Virus record (IMG/VR): IMGVR_UViG_3300050122_000033
Coordinates: 1 to 31,293 of that record
DNA: 31,293 nucleotides
Origin: a virus
Direction: 5' to 3' (one strand)
Within the stretch, counting starts at the first letter, position 1, and every line of letters starts with the position of its first letter. The notes beneath the pieces are model-generated. The model made no database searches. It saw only the letters and a list, made by a program, of their open reading frames with translations, and was not told the DNA's origin. Of the stretch, positions 1 to 6,187 are shown in pieces. The translations under genes were made by a program, and so were the position numbers.

Positions 1-215
1 ACCCCATCTACATAGAGCTGGTTGGATCCGGAGATTGCTTTTCGGATCGCCTTCTCTACGGCGTCGAGAGATACGAGACCCTTCTCTTCGGGCAGAAGAG
101 CGTTCAGGTCTCCTTGGACTTTTTCTAGGAGCTTTCGTAGGCTGGTTGCGGGCATCCATCCCGATTCGTTGAAGATTTCGAATACAACATCTTCTTGCTT
201 TTTTGTCAGTTTCAT
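1..215 (-). CDS. hypothetical protein, truncated by window edge
   Basis: The gene starts at ATG 215-213 behind a strong AGGAGG and runs leftward off the window; about 71 residues are visible, beginning MKLTKKQEDVVFEIFNES. The visible part is charged and helical. I do not recognise a family; a small DNA-binding protein is possible but no clear helix-turn-helix can be assigned. It is the gene nearest the integrase. Its promoter (TGGACA-17-TAGACT) lies inside the end of the integrase gene, and a dispersed 15-bp operator sits between that promoter and the ribosome binding site, so it is probably under repressor control. Confidence 0.75.
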   Translation of the reverse strand, partial: MKLTKKQEDVVFEIFNESGWMPATSLRKLLEKVQGDLNALLPEEKGLVSLDAVEKAIRKAISGSNQLYVDG

Positions 216-225
216 ACGTCCTCCT

Positions 226-240
226 GTCCATTATCTGGAC
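226..240 (-). promoter_or_regulatory. dispersed operator site 1
   Basis: GTCCATTATCTGGAC. Exactly 7 nt downstream of the -10 box of the leftward promoter at 248-276 and overlapping the integrase stop codon. Confidence 0.8.
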
Positions 241-1364
241 TGCATACAGTCTACCACGTTGTCTGGCGTTTGTCCAGAGGATTCAAGAATTTTTCGGACG
301 CGATCTTGCTGCTGGCTGGTTGCCGCTGCATAGTACCTGTCCACAGTCTGACACGAGTCCCCGATCAGCTTGGACACGTCAAACAGCGAAGCGCCGTGAG
401 CTAAAAGAGAGCACACGAGCGTCGTGCGAAGTTTGTGTGGAAAGCAATCCTCAACTCCGGCGCATTTCCCCAGCCTCGCCAGCATCTTGTACAGCCGCGC
501 CCGAGTCAGACCACCAAGGATAGGGGTGTTGGAGTTCCTATCTACCGGGGCTGCGCTGGCTAACCTAAGCAGCAGCTCTCCGTGCAACGGAATCTGTACC
601 CAGGTCCGTCTCTTTTTTGTCATCCAAGTCAGCGTCTTCGTTGTCCAGTTAATGGACGACCACGTTACCGCCGCTGCGTCCGATCCGCGCAACCCCGTCC
701 AGCGGAGCAGAGCAAATGGCAACCGGTCGGCGTCTGTTAGGCAGGATTCCAACCGCGCCACTTCTTCCGGGGTAAACGGAACCGCGTCCGGCTTCTTCTC
801 TTCGGTCTTGTGCTTGATCTTCAGGGGCGACTGTTTGATGAGTCCTTCTCCCTGGGCAAAGTTGAAGATTGACTGGAGCACCGTGTAATCGGTCTGGATT
901 CCCTTTCCGTTTCCACCCCGCTTGAGTATCTTTTCTTTTCGCTCGACCAAATAATCTTCAACTCTTGCGGAGGAAATATCCCCCAGAGTTTTGACCTCGT
1001 GGTCCGCGAGGTATTGGAAGAACGTGGTGGCGTACCCTGAGTACAGGTCCCGGCTGCGCTCAGCCAGCTCTCCCAGTTTAACTCGGCGGTCGAGTTTATC
1101 TGAGAACGCTGTTTCAAATTCAGACAATTCTGGACTGGGCTTGATTCCCCGATTCGCCGTGAGGATTTCCCAACTGGCTTTTGGAAGCACAGTTTTGAGC
1201 GTCCTCCAGTGAGGAGAATCAGGACCTTCAGCTAGCGCGGCCCCGATTTGCCGGGAGAGAACTCGGGCGGCTTCGGGGAGTCTGGTGCCCAGCGAAAACC
1301 GCAGACGTTTTCCGCCTACGGTATCGCTGAACTGATATGTCTTGTTGCGCTTAACGATGGTCAT
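231..1364 (-). CDS. int: tyrosine recombinase / phage integrase
   Basis: 377 residues, a normal length for a phage integrase that joins phage and host DNA at att sites. The C-terminal catalytic domain shows Arg226 in TGLRGSD, lysines 250-251 in the beta-hairpin, His310-x-x-Arg313 (HKLR) and Tyr344 in DRYYA as the likely nucleophile. The usual second His/Trp position is Asp336 (LIGDS), a substitution I believe occurs in some integrase subfamilies. The N-terminal 190 residues fit the arm- and core-binding domains. The ATG overlaps the previous stop as TAATG, so translation is coupled. A 15-bp operator lies inside the gene (643-657) and another overlaps its stop codon. It implies a temperate life style; no att core could be identified. 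Confidence 0.95.
   Translation of the reverse strand: MTIVKRNKTYQFSDTVGGKRLRFSLGTRLPEAARVLSRQIGAALAEGPDSPHWRTLKTVLPKASWEILTANRGIKPSPELSEFETAFSDKLDRRVKLGELAERSRDLYSGYATTFFQYLADHEVKTLGDISSARVEDYLVERKEKILKRGGNGKGIQTDYTVLQSIFNFAQGEGLIKQSPLKIKHKTEEKKPDAVPFTPEEVARLESCLTDADRLPFALLRWTGLRGSDAAAVTWSSINWTTKTLTWMTKKRRTWVQIPLHGELLLRLASAAPVDRNSNTPILGGLTRARLYKMLARLGKCAGVEDCFPHKLRTTLVCSLLAHGASLFDVSKLIGDSCQTVDRYYAAATSQQQDRVRKILESSGQTPDNVVDCMQSR
248..276 (-). promoter_or_regulatory. leftward promoter with operator
   Basis: TGGACA (276-271), 17-bp spacer, TAGACT (253-248) inside the integrase end; operator 1 begins 7 nt downstream. Confidence 0.6.
643..657 (+). promoter_or_regulatory. dispersed operator site 2, intragenic
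   Basis: GTCCAGTTAATGGAC inside the integrase gene. Confidence 0.55.
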
Positions 1365-1555
1365 TAGTCCTCGTCTTCCAGGTCCTCAAATTCGAAATGA
1401 GCCGCCATTTGAAGAACAAGTTTACGGAGCATCCTCTTTCCCCGGCGTTCTTGATTGCTGCTCAGGTCCGCATCGTCCTCGTCGTCCCAGTGATCCCAGC
1501 AGTCCTCTAAATCGGAAGCGGTGTTTTCGAATCGGCAATAGCTCATGTTTGGCAT
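1364..1555 (-). CDS. small acidic phage protein (MSYCRFENT family)
   Basis: 63 residues beginning MPNMSYCRFENTASDLEDCW. The MSYCRFENT start is typical of a small protein family of unknown function that recurs in phages and plasmids. The middle is very acidic (DDEDDAD) and the end is EDLEDED. The start has AGGAGG at ideal distance, preceded by a dispersed operator at 1573-1587. Its stop overlaps the integrase start (TAATG), so the two are translationally coupled, and the protein could influence recombination. That role is only suggested by position. Confidence 0.85.
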   Translation of the reverse strand: MPNMSYCRFENTASDLEDCWDHWDDEDDADLSSNQERRGKRMLRKLVLQMAAHFEFEDLEDED

Positions 1556-1572
1556 TTGTTCCTCCTTGGTTA

Positions 1573-1587
1573 GTCCATTATCTGGAC
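1573..1587 (-). promoter_or_regulatory. dispersed operator site 3
   Basis: GTCCATTATCTGGAC between two leftward genes, ending just before AGGAGG. Confidence 0.8.
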
Positions 1588-1591
1588 GGGT

Positions 1592-1888
1592 TCAAAACGT
1601 TTTGACCCAGCAAACCTTCTTGCCATTCCACTTGGTGTCGAGTGGTGTATCTGCCCAAGCGTAGACCTCCACCCAGATTTCGTCGAAGTCCTCCGCGTCC
1701 GCTGTCGAGTCGTTGGCCAAACCTCGTAACTCGTCTACGAGTTCTAGTCGTTTGTCTTCCAGCCAGTAGAACTCGTCCGTGAGCGGTGTCAGAGCTTGCA
1801 GCCGGTCGGCGGCAGTCTGGGCGATCAGTTGAATGTCCTCAGACTCCCACACATCTTTTATGTTGAGTGTTCTTTGCCATTGTGCCAT
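1592..1888 (-). CDS. hypothetical protein, 98 aa
   Basis: Begins MAQWQRTLNIKDVWESED and is acidic and helical with several Trp residues. No family recognised. Its ATG overlaps the stop of the upstream gene as TAATG, and its own stop lies four bases before the operator at 1573-1587. It is the last gene of a tightly overlapped run that starts near 3002, so it is probably co-translated with its neighbours. Soluble and cytoplasmic by composition; function unknown. Confidence 0.75.
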   Translation of the reverse strand: MAQWQRTLNIKDVWESEDIQLIAQTAADRLQALTPLTDEFYWLEDKRLELVDELRGLANDSTADAEDFDEIWVEVYAWADTPLDTKWNGKKVCWVKTF

Positions 1889-2118
1889 TATTTCTTCCTC
1901 GCTTTCTTCTCTGCACGTTTTGCTGCTACAGCTTTCAGAACGGCGAGATTGTAGATAGACGCCGGGGATACGTCAAACGAACATTTCATACCCTTCAACC
2001 TGACCGTAACCCCGTATGGAGTCAACAACATAGTTACCGGCCTCAGCCGTCCGCGCTCGCGTACCGCGTCCGAGAACTCAACCGATAGCCTTGTTTTGCG
2101 TTTGTCGAGTGCGGTCAT
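1888..2118 (-). CDS. small basic hypothetical protein, 76 aa
   Basis: Begins MTALDKRKTRLSVEFSDAV and ends with a Lys/Arg/Ala-rich tail (AAKRAEKKARKK). The frame stays open upstream to 2334, but ATG 2118 is the likely start because it forms an ATGA overlap with the previous stop, like its neighbours. The upstream extension is Arg/Pro-rich noise antisense to nothing and overlaps a convincing membrane protein gene. The pattern of beta-strand residues (VTMLLTPYGVTVRLKG) followed by a basic tail could suit nucleic-acid binding, but this is weak. Confidence 0.7.
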   Translation of the reverse strand: MTALDKRKTRLSVEFSDAVRERGRLRPVTMLLTPYGVTVRLKGMKCSFDVSPASIYNLAVLKAVAAKRAEKKARKK

Positions 2119-2315
2119 TTGCACCCTCGGATAAGCAGGATCGCCACGAGAACCAAACCCAGCCAAAAAAGGATACTCAAGATCAGACCATTCCGGATTC
2201 CGATTGCCGGGGCCGTCGGGTCTTCGTATTCTTCTGCCGGGGCATATAGGGGGCTTTCGTCTGGGTCTAGAAAGCGGTCGTAGACTTCGTTGGTGATACG
2301 TTCGGTGTCGGTCAT
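2115..2315 (-). CDS. small membrane protein, 66 aa
   Basis: The N-terminal 40 residues are acidic and soluble (MTDTERITNEVYDRFLDPDE). A single hydrophobic helix follows at about residues 43-61 (LILSILFWLGLVLVAILLI) and the protein ends in RGCK. This predicts a single-pass inner-membrane protein with the acidic part inside. Both ends overlap their neighbours by ATGA, showing an operon with translational coupling. No family recognised; superinfection exclusion is one of many possible jobs for such a protein. Confidence 0.8.
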   Translation of the reverse strand: MTDTERITNEVYDRFLDPDESPLYAPAEEYEDPTAPAIGIRNGLILSILFWLGLVLVAILLIRGCK

Positions 2316-2575
2316 AGACCCTCCCAGTAGTCAACGGGGTCGATTACTTCTCCGTTGCTGTCCTCGATGCGAGAGTTGAACCACGCGGCGCTCATTGAAC
2401 CACCGTTTCCCCACGTTCCGCCCGTCACCTTGGTCAACTTATCCATGCAGCGGACGGCTCCTTGCGGGGTGCGGTGAAGATGGCCGCAGTCTCGCAGAAG
2501 AAGATTGATTCCGGTTTTTGCGTCCCAGGAGTTAGGGTCGCGTACTACTACGGAATAAGTTACTTTGTCGGTCAT
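2312..2575 (-). CDS. hypothetical protein, 87 aa
   Basis: Begins MTDKVTYSVVVRDPNSWDAK and contains CGHLHRTPQGAVRCMDKL, a Cys/His arrangement typical of a small phage family in which a pair of cysteines flanks a His-x-x-x-x-x-A helix. Metal binding is possible but unproven. Starts and stops by ATGA overlap with both neighbours. Function unknown. Confidence 0.75.
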   Translation of the reverse strand: MTDKVTYSVVVRDPNSWDAKTGINLLLRDCGHLHRTPQGAVRCMDKLTKVTGGTWGNGGSMSAAWFNSRIEDSNGEVIDPVDYWEGL

Positions 2576-2760
2576 AGGTCTTCTCCCTCTGTTTTGATGA
2601 GATACTCGCGCAAGCTGGTAATCAGTCTATTGGTAGCACCGTTTGCTTCTTTTAAGCGAGAATCCTCTGTACACAACATAGATAGCTGAGAGGAAACGAG
2701 AGTTACTAAGCTGCGCAGGAGAAAAAGTTGTGGTCTGATTTGGGAAACTGATGTGGTCAT
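2572..2760 (-). CDS. hypothetical protein, 62 aa
   Basis: Starts at ATG 2760, which overlaps the upstream stop as TAATG; its TGA overlaps the next ATG. The frame is open further upstream to 3132 but that part lies over another convincing gene. The protein begins MTTSVSQIRPQLFLLRSLV and is helical and amphipathic with no strong membrane segment. Nothing recognised. Confidence 0.6.
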   Translation of the reverse strand: MTTSVSQIRPQLFLLRSLVTLVSSQLSMLCTEDSRLKEANGATNRLITSLREYLIKTEGEDL

Positions 2761-3002
2761 TACTCCTCCTGATGGTTGGGCATACCCAGGTTCCCGGTTT
2801 GTAAATACCGCTCCAAGGCTGAGCCGGAACAGCGGACTCCACAGAATATCACAGCACCTTCCCGCTGGGCGATCTTCGAGTCGTATGGCATGAAGGCCAG
2901 CGCCGTGAGGGAACCGGACGAGCGGCGGGAGGCCACAGTTGGGACCGCTAGAGAATAGGCACGTCCAGACAGAGGCCGTTGGCAAATTTTGCACTTCGTC
3001 AT
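2760..3002 (-). CDS. small zinc-finger-like protein, 80 aa
   Basis: Begins MTKCKICQRPLSGR with a CxxC at residues 4-7 and has a second cysteine pair in FCGVRCSGSAL near residue 55, so it can form a four-Cys zinc site. AAGGAG lies seven bases before the ATG. It heads a run of overlapping genes down to 1592. A copy of the strand-biased 10-mer GCGCCGTGAG falls inside the gene at 2900-2909. Function unknown; a small treble-clef or ribbon fold is plausible. Confidence 0.75.
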   Translation of the reverse strand: MTKCKICQRPLSGRAYSLAVPTVASRRSSGSLTALAFMPYDSKIAQREGAVIFCGVRCSGSALERYLQTGNLGMPNHQEE

Positions 3003-3097
3003 TGTTCTCCTTCACTCCAATCGGTAGTAGCTCATCCGCACCATGCTTTCGCTGAGGGTCTGGAGTATGCGGACTTGGGGCAGGTTCGCCCCGTTGG

Positions 3098-3298
3098 TTA
3101 GTGAGTATGCCGTTCCGGGAAAGGAACCTCAATCATCTTCCCCCGGCTTTCGTTGTGCCATTCTCCGATAGCCTTGCGGTTGGCTTTGTTCCGGAGGTTG
3201 GCGGCGTCCTTGACGGCTTGCCGCTTCCGCTTCTCTTCCGGTGTTGCCTTGGCTCGAAAGTCCGAAGTCAAGCTGTTTTCCTGTACTGCTGATTTCAT
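3098..3298 (-). CDS. small basic hypothetical protein, 66 aa
   Basis: Begins MKSAVQENSLTSDFRAKATP and is rich in Lys, Arg and Ala (EEKRKRQAVKDAANLRNKAN). The start follows AAAAGGAG. The 160-base leader in front is highly structured (a 20-bp inverted repeat enclosing three hairpins) and begins with an operator at 3448-3462. No family recognised; an intrinsically disordered or nucleic-acid-associated protein is plausible. Confidence 0.7.
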   Translation of the reverse strand: MKSAVQENSLTSDFRAKATPEEKRKRQAVKDAANLRNKANRKAIGEWHNESRGKMIEVPFPERHTH

Positions 3299-3321
3299 GT
3301 TTCTCCTTTTAGAGCATTCCT

Positions 3322-3436
3322 GTGCTCTCTTAGCCGCTCTGAGGGTGATGCGTTATGCTGGCCCTCAATTTGATGTTCGCATCGCGCTCGGCTGCTGTGT
3401 TTCGCAGTTGTGGAGCTAGAGCGGCTAAGGCAGCAC
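3322..3436 (-). ncRNA. four-arm structured leader RNA, copy 1
   Basis: The arms 3322-3340 and 3418-3436 form a 19-bp inverted repeat with two mismatches. Inside are three hairpins: gaggg/ccctc (3341-3366), gatg-ttcg-catc (3372-3383) and ctgc/gcag (3392-3407). Drawn out, this is a four-way junction closed by a long stem. It lies between an operator and the ribosome binding site of a leftward gene. Copy 2 at 5647-5750 has the same plan. It could be an RNase III processing site, a regulatory leader or a small RNA. Confidence 0.5.
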
Positions 3437-3447
3437 ACGAGCTGCCT

Positions 3448-3462
3448 GTCCATTACCCGGAC
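3448..3462 (-). promoter_or_regulatory. dispersed operator site 4
   Basis: GTCCATTACCCGGAC; its outer base is the last base of a TAG stop. Confidence 0.7.
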
Positions 3463-3956
3463 TAGCTGTTACGAATATAGTACGTTTCGCCGTCAAAGTC
3501 AACCGTAGAATAATCGACCTTGATATTTTCGGCTGTTTGCTCCCAGTCGAGTACGATGTAGTGCGGAAACCCTCTGGGCAAGTCTCCGATGTCTTCCACG
3601 AGTTGCTGGGCGTACTCGGTGAAGTAGTTTTCGTGAATCAGCGTTTCGCCATAAGCCCAGTCAGAGGATTCGTTTGCGCCTTCGTCCGCCAGATTCTTCA
3701 GCGCCGTGAGTTCCTCGCCGTTCTCTTCGTCCCAGTCAATCAAAGCGGATTCAGCGTCTCCGATCTTCTGGAACAGTGCAGACTCTTCTGCCGCGTCGGT
3801 CTGGAGAACGCTTGTGTCGTCCTGCGCGTCCTTCAGGTCGTCCTGGGACCCGTCGATAGCGCCCACGAGTTCCTGCCGCTCGTCTTCCAGCTCTTCGATT
3901 CTCTCGATTACGTCTCGGGAGTCGATTACATCGTCTGTGTTGCTCACGTTTGCCAT
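3462..3956 (-). CDS. acidic phage protein with DYS.VDFDG.TYY.R C-terminus
   Basis: 164 residues from ATG 3956, chosen because AGGAGG precedes it. Residues 15-80 are Glu/Asp-rich and probably coiled-coil (RIEELEDERQELVGAIDG). The last 55 residues (FTEYAQQLVEDIGDLP, then LDWEQTAENIKVDYSTVDFD) match a C-terminal region common in phage hypothetical proteins and sometimes annotated as antirestriction ArdA-like. The overall acidity would suit DNA mimicry, but an ArdA assignment is inference only. The stop codon's last base is the first base of the operator at 3448-3462. The leader is a long 250-base structured gap. Confidence 0.75.
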   Translation of the reverse strand: MANVSNTDDVIDSRDVIERIEELEDERQELVGAIDGSQDDLKDAQDDTSVLQTDAAEESALFQKIGDAESALIDWDEENGEELTALKNLADEGANESSDWAYGETLIHENYFTEYAQQLVEDIGDLPRGFPHYIVLDWEQTAENIKVDYSTVDFDGETYYIRNS

Positions 3957-4208
3957 ACATCCTCCTGAGCAATTCGTCAAGTTCAATAGTCGCGCCGTCC
4001 CTATCGGGGTAAAGGCTTGCTCTTGCGACCTTGCCGGGATACGTTCCCGGCGAACGGTTTGGCAGTTCCGTCTCCCAGTCTCCATCTTTGCGGCAAGCCT
4101 CTTAAGCGACTTGCCCGATGTTCAAGCGACTCCACGGCCTTCTCTGTGGCCTTGCGGCGGGTTACTGGCCCCCAACGGCCAGCATTAAGACTTGCGGGCG
4201 GTTTTTGA
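3957..4208 (-). other. 250-base structured non-coding leader
   Basis: No gene seen. The leftward transcript would hold an 8-bp inverted repeat aggcttgc/gcaagcct (about 4013-4101), a strong hairpin at 4033-4051, CTGGCC/GGCCAG near 4153-4183 and two direct copies of AGTCGCTT. It runs from the stop of the 54-residue gene to the AGGAGG of the gene below. The reason for so long a leader in a compact genome is unknown. Confidence 0.5.
4033..4051 (-). other. leader hairpin with CCGG stem
   Basis: Seven-base-pair stem GCCGGGA/TCCCGGC around a loop ACGTA. Comparable CCGG-based hairpins stand in the leaders at 7466-7482, 7901-7920, 8468-8487, 9308-9325 and 10142-10159. Confidence 0.55.
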
Positions 4209-4373
4209 TTACGCTTTCAGAATGGCGGTAGAGTCGGCCAGCCAAACGCGCGCAGCGGCGATCTGCTTTGTCAGTTGCGCTCTCCGTTCCCCGGTGATGG
4301 ACTGAGTCAACTCCAGTTCGGCGCGTTCGATCTCGGCCTTGAAGAAGTCTGGTGAATCGTGGAATACGTTCAT
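4209..4373 (-). CDS. hypothetical helical protein, 54 aa
   Basis: From ATG 4373: MNVFHDSPDFFKAEIERAEL, then a long amphipathic helix likely to form a coiled coil. A longer version from TTG 4448 is possible, but that region carries a good promoter (TTGACT-17-TATCCT) and an operator, so the internal ATG is preferred. The ribosome binding site is weak (GAGAA). Function unknown. Confidence 0.6.
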   Translation of the reverse strand: MNVFHDSPDFFKAEIERAELELTQSITGERRAQLTKQIAAARVWLADSTAILKA

Positions 4374-4388
4374 TGCGTTCTCGATTCT

Positions 4389-4403
4389 GTCCACTATCTG
4401 GAC
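4389..4403 (-). promoter_or_regulatory. dispersed operator site 5
   Basis: GTCCACTATCTGGAC downstream of TTGACT-17-TATCCT. Confidence 0.75.
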
Positions 4404-4419
4404 TTGTTGAACTACAATC

Positions 4420-4448
4420 AGGATATACCAGTTTGGCTCGGAAGTCAA
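4420..4448 (-). promoter_or_regulatory. sigma70-type promoter, leftward
   Basis: TTGACT (4448-4443), 17-bp spacer, TATCCT (4425-4420). It begins directly behind the stop of the 72-residue zinc protein gene and drives the 54-residue gene. The operator at 4389-4403 lies about 16 bases downstream of the -10 box. Confidence 0.55.
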
Positions 4449-4449
4449 A

Positions 4450-4668
4450 CTATTTTTGAAAGTGTTTTCGACCGCATACGCATCGATCAGAGACGCAGAG
4501 CGTGTGCTTCGACTTCTGACAGGCCGCGCAGATAAACGCGGGTTTCGGTTTTGCCGTGAGGACTTTGGGCTTGCCCTTAATCACGTCAGACAACGACCTG
4601 GGTGACAGAGAACGGGCAGAGGTCCGGCTTATGTGAGAGGGCACGTGGCTGTAGGCTTGAATCAGCAT
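4450..4668 (-). CDS. small basic zinc-ribbon-like protein, 72 aa
   Basis: Begins MLIQAYSHVPSHISRTSARS; the C-terminal third has FICAACQKSKHTLCVSD and RCVCGRKHFQK, a CxxC plus further Cys residues that can bind zinc. The N-terminal half is basic and Ser-rich. ATG overlaps the upstream stop as TAATG. Possibly nucleic-acid binding; no family recognised. Confidence 0.7.
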   Translation of the reverse strand: MLIQAYSHVPSHISRTSARSLSPRSLSDVIKGKPKVLTAKPKPAFICAACQKSKHTLCVSDRCVCGRKHFQK

Positions 4669-4889
4669 TACAGTTTCCCACCGCTCGGGCCATTTTCACC
4701 CTTGATATACCCAATCCAGCGGACCCGGTTGAAGTTGGGGTTCTGTTGTTCGCAGAAGTCGGCCAGGGCGTAGACCAAGCGACCCCAATCTTCGGCTCTC
4801 TGAGCCAGGATTGTTCCCTGACCGTTGAGAGGTTGAAGGCCGCGCACCGAGTTCGCGAGAGCTATGAAATCCTTCTTTGACATTGCCAT
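4668..4889 (-). CDS. hypothetical phage protein, 73 aa
   Basis: Begins MAMSKKDFIALANSVRGLQP and includes DWGRLVYALADFCEQQNPNF and RVRWIGYIKGENG. This Lys-Lys-Asp-Phe start with a later LADFC..QNPNF segment is a recurrent small-protein pattern in phages, of unknown function. AAGGAG precedes ATG 4889. It is coupled to the downstream zinc-ribbon gene. Confidence 0.8.
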   Translation of the reverse strand: MAMSKKDFIALANSVRGLQPLNGQGTILAQRAEDWGRLVYALADFCEQQNPNFNRVRWIGYIKGENGPSGGKL

Positions 4890-4953
4890 GTGTTCTCCTT
4901 TTTGGCTACTGCTAGCGGCCGGTTTGCCGCTTTCGTCCGGGCCAAGGGACTCG

Positions 4954-5625
4954 TCAGGCAGCTTCTACGAACTTTCCTCCCTTCAAGGTGTAGAAGGTGT
5001 CAGCCTTGATTTTCAAGCCATCTACCTTAGCCGTTTTAGCCGTGATAAGTTTGTATTCTCCGTTAGCGTATCCCCACTCTGCCAAAGTGAGATAGCACCC
5101 GAGAGCGCCAGAAGCCTTACCTTCAACTCCGGTATTGATCGCAAATCCGTTTTTGCCGGTGTTCGTGGCCGCGCTGTAGTTGCCGGTGTTCGTGGCCGCG
5201 CTTTGGTAGCCGGTGTTCGTGGCCGCGCTGCGGTCGCCGGTGTTCGTGGCCGCGCTGTAGTTGCCGGTGTTCGTGGCCGCGCTGCGGTCGCCGGTGTTCG
5301 TGGCTGACGTTTCGAAGTCCGCTTTATCGAGGATGAATTTAACTCCTGCACCGATAAAACCGGGCAACGTGAGTTCTGCCTCGATGTGCAGGGTTTTGGC
5401 AACCCGTTTGCTGTCACTTTCGGTTTGCTTCGAAACTCCCTCGGCCTCGACTTGCGCGAACCGATTCGTTGGTCCGTAGTACGACCAAACATCAAACGGG
5501 TTTTCGCAGAAGTGGAAACCTGAAAAGCAGAGGTTCACGGTACCTTTGCGGGTGTAGGTTTTGCCGAGTTCATACTGAAAATCTCGGCACTTCAAGGTGT
5601 TGTCAAAACCTTTGAATCCGATCAT
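4954..5625 (-). CDS. DUF7666-like protein with nine-residue repeats
   Basis: 223 residues. Residues 1-100 (MIGFKGFDNTLKCRDFQYEL, then LCFSGFHFCENPFDVWSYY) fit the phage family I know as DUF7666, with a GFHFCENP signature. Residues about 107-158 are tandem nine-residue units of the type SAATNTGDR/NY/YQ, encoded by 27-nt repeats. The C-terminal 60 residues form a small beta domain. The function of the family is unknown; the Ala/Thr/Asn/Gly repeats probably build a regular beta stack. GGAGG precedes ATG 5625, and a structured leader and an operator lie upstream. Confidence 0.85.
   Translation of the reverse strand: MIGFKGFDNTLKCRDFQYELGKTYTRKGTVNLCFSGFHFCENPFDVWSYYGPTNRFAQVEAEGVSKQTESDSKRVAKTLHIEAELTLPGFIGAGVKFILDKADFETSATNTGDRSAATNTGNYSAATNTGDRSAATNTGYQSAATNTGNYSAATNTGKNGFAINTGVEGKASGALGCYLTLAEWGYANGEYKLITAKTAKVDGLKIKADTFYTLKGGKFVEAA
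5152..5307. repeat. 27-nt coding tandem repeat
   Basis: About six copies of a 27-nt unit containing ggtgttcgtggccgcgct with variable last bases, all in frame in the DUF7666-like gene. Copies differ mainly in codons 8-9 of the unit, so expansion and contraction is likely. Confidence 0.9.
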
Positions 5626-5646
5626 GTTTCCTCCATGTTCTGCTCC

Positions 5647-5750
5647 TGGGCAGAGTAGGCGGCATCCTGGCCAGGTAGGGCGCTACTTCGGTTGGGCACC
5701 CGCTTAAAGGTGTGACCGCTAGTCCTTTCCCATGCCGCCTACTGTGCTCA
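5647..5750 (-). ncRNA. four-arm structured leader RNA, copy 2
   Basis: Arms 5654-5665 and 5732-5743 are a perfect 12-bp inverted repeat (agtaggcggcat), extended outward to about 19 bp with one mismatch and one wobble-type pair. Inside are aaagg/ccttt (5706-5728), gggcgc/gcaccc (5678-5701) and cctgg/ccagg (5666-5675). The plan matches copy 1 at 3322-3436. It is placed between the operator at 5762-5776 and the GGAGG of the gene below. Confidence 0.5.
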
Positions 5751-5761
5751 CGCACAGCTTA

Positions 5762-5776
5762 ATCCAGATAATGGAC
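5762..5776 (+). promoter_or_regulatory. dispersed operator site 6
   Basis: ATCCAGATAATGGAC, sharing a base with the TAG of the 113-residue gene. Confidence 0.75.
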
Positions 5777-6117
5777 TAATTCCTCCAGTCGCGGACGCTC
5801 GCCTTGTACAGCCGATCAAATTCTTCGGCATCCTCGTCGCTGGCTGCATCGTGCAGATGGAGGCTAATCTCTTCGACGTTCCGCTCTAGGTCGTCCGCGC
5901 TCCCAAGGAAGGCTCCGCCGCCGTCACTTGCTGTTGAGTGCGCCGTGACATATCCATCCGAAGTGATAGACAAGCCGGTGAGCCGTCCGCCGCGTGAGTC
6001 GCGTACTCCGTAGTCGTGGCCGATGATAGCGCCGACAATCGCGGTCATTTTCGGGCTGTATCCCAAGTAGCGCGGGTTGATACGTTCTGCGAATGTTGCT
6101 GTTGCTGTTGTTGTCAT
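5776..6117 (-). CDS. hypothetical phage protein, 113 aa
   Basis: Begins MTTTATATFAERINPRYLGY; contains a beta-rich core (GGRLTGLSITSDGYVTAHST) and an acidic helical end (HDAASDEDAEEFDRLYKASV). I recognise the general pattern from phage hypothetical proteins but no function. GGGAGG precedes the ATG, and a strong sigma70-type promoter lies just upstream (6141-6169). The stop TAG shares its last base with the operator at 5762-5776. Confidence 0.8.
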   Translation of the reverse strand: MTTTATATFAERINPRYLGYSPKMTAIVGAIIGHDYGVRDSRGGRLTGLSITSDGYVTAHSTASDGGGAFLGSADDLERNVEEISLHLHDAASDEDAEEFDRLYKASVRDWRN

Positions 6118-6140
6118 TGTTTCCTCCCTTGATTGTTTTC

Positions 6141-6169
6141 AGTGTACTCCAGAACCGGACTGTTGTCAA
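6141..6169 (-). promoter_or_regulatory. strong sigma70-type promoter, leftward
   Basis: TTGACA (6169-6164), 17-bp spacer, TACACT (6146-6141). A DnaA-box-like TTTTCCACA (6186-6178) stands 8 bp upstream of the -35 box. Drives the 113-residue gene. Confidence 0.75.
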
Positions 6170-6177
6170 GTGCAAAT

Positions 6178-6186
6178 TGTGGAAAA
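6178..6186 (-). promoter_or_regulatory. DnaA-box-like motif TTTTCCACA
   Basis: Fits the relaxed DnaA box TTWTNCACA and lies just upstream of an early -35 box. Further copies lie at 7306-7314 and 10862-10870. Confidence 0.45.
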
Positions 6187-6187
6187 C

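Noticed and set aside
226-276. Phage attachment core at the integrase end
   Set aside because: The conspicuous repeat there is the dispersed operator, found throughout the window, so it cannot serve as a unique att core.
2119-2334. N-terminal extension of the 76-residue protein to 2334
   Set aside because: It overlaps a convincing membrane protein gene and reads as Arg/Pro-rich noise; the internal ATG has the ATGA coupling of its neighbours.
2761-3132. Longer form of the 62-residue gene starting at 3132
   Set aside because: It covers a zinc-finger-like gene with a good ribosome binding site and has no sensible coding character.
5152-5307. CRISPR-like array
   Set aside because: The units are directly adjacent 27-nt coding repeats with no spacers, in frame in a long gene.
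4864-5307. Rightward open frame with Ala-Gly-Val-Arg-Gly repeats
   Set aside because: It is the antisense shadow of the 27-nt repeat in the DUF7666-like gene.
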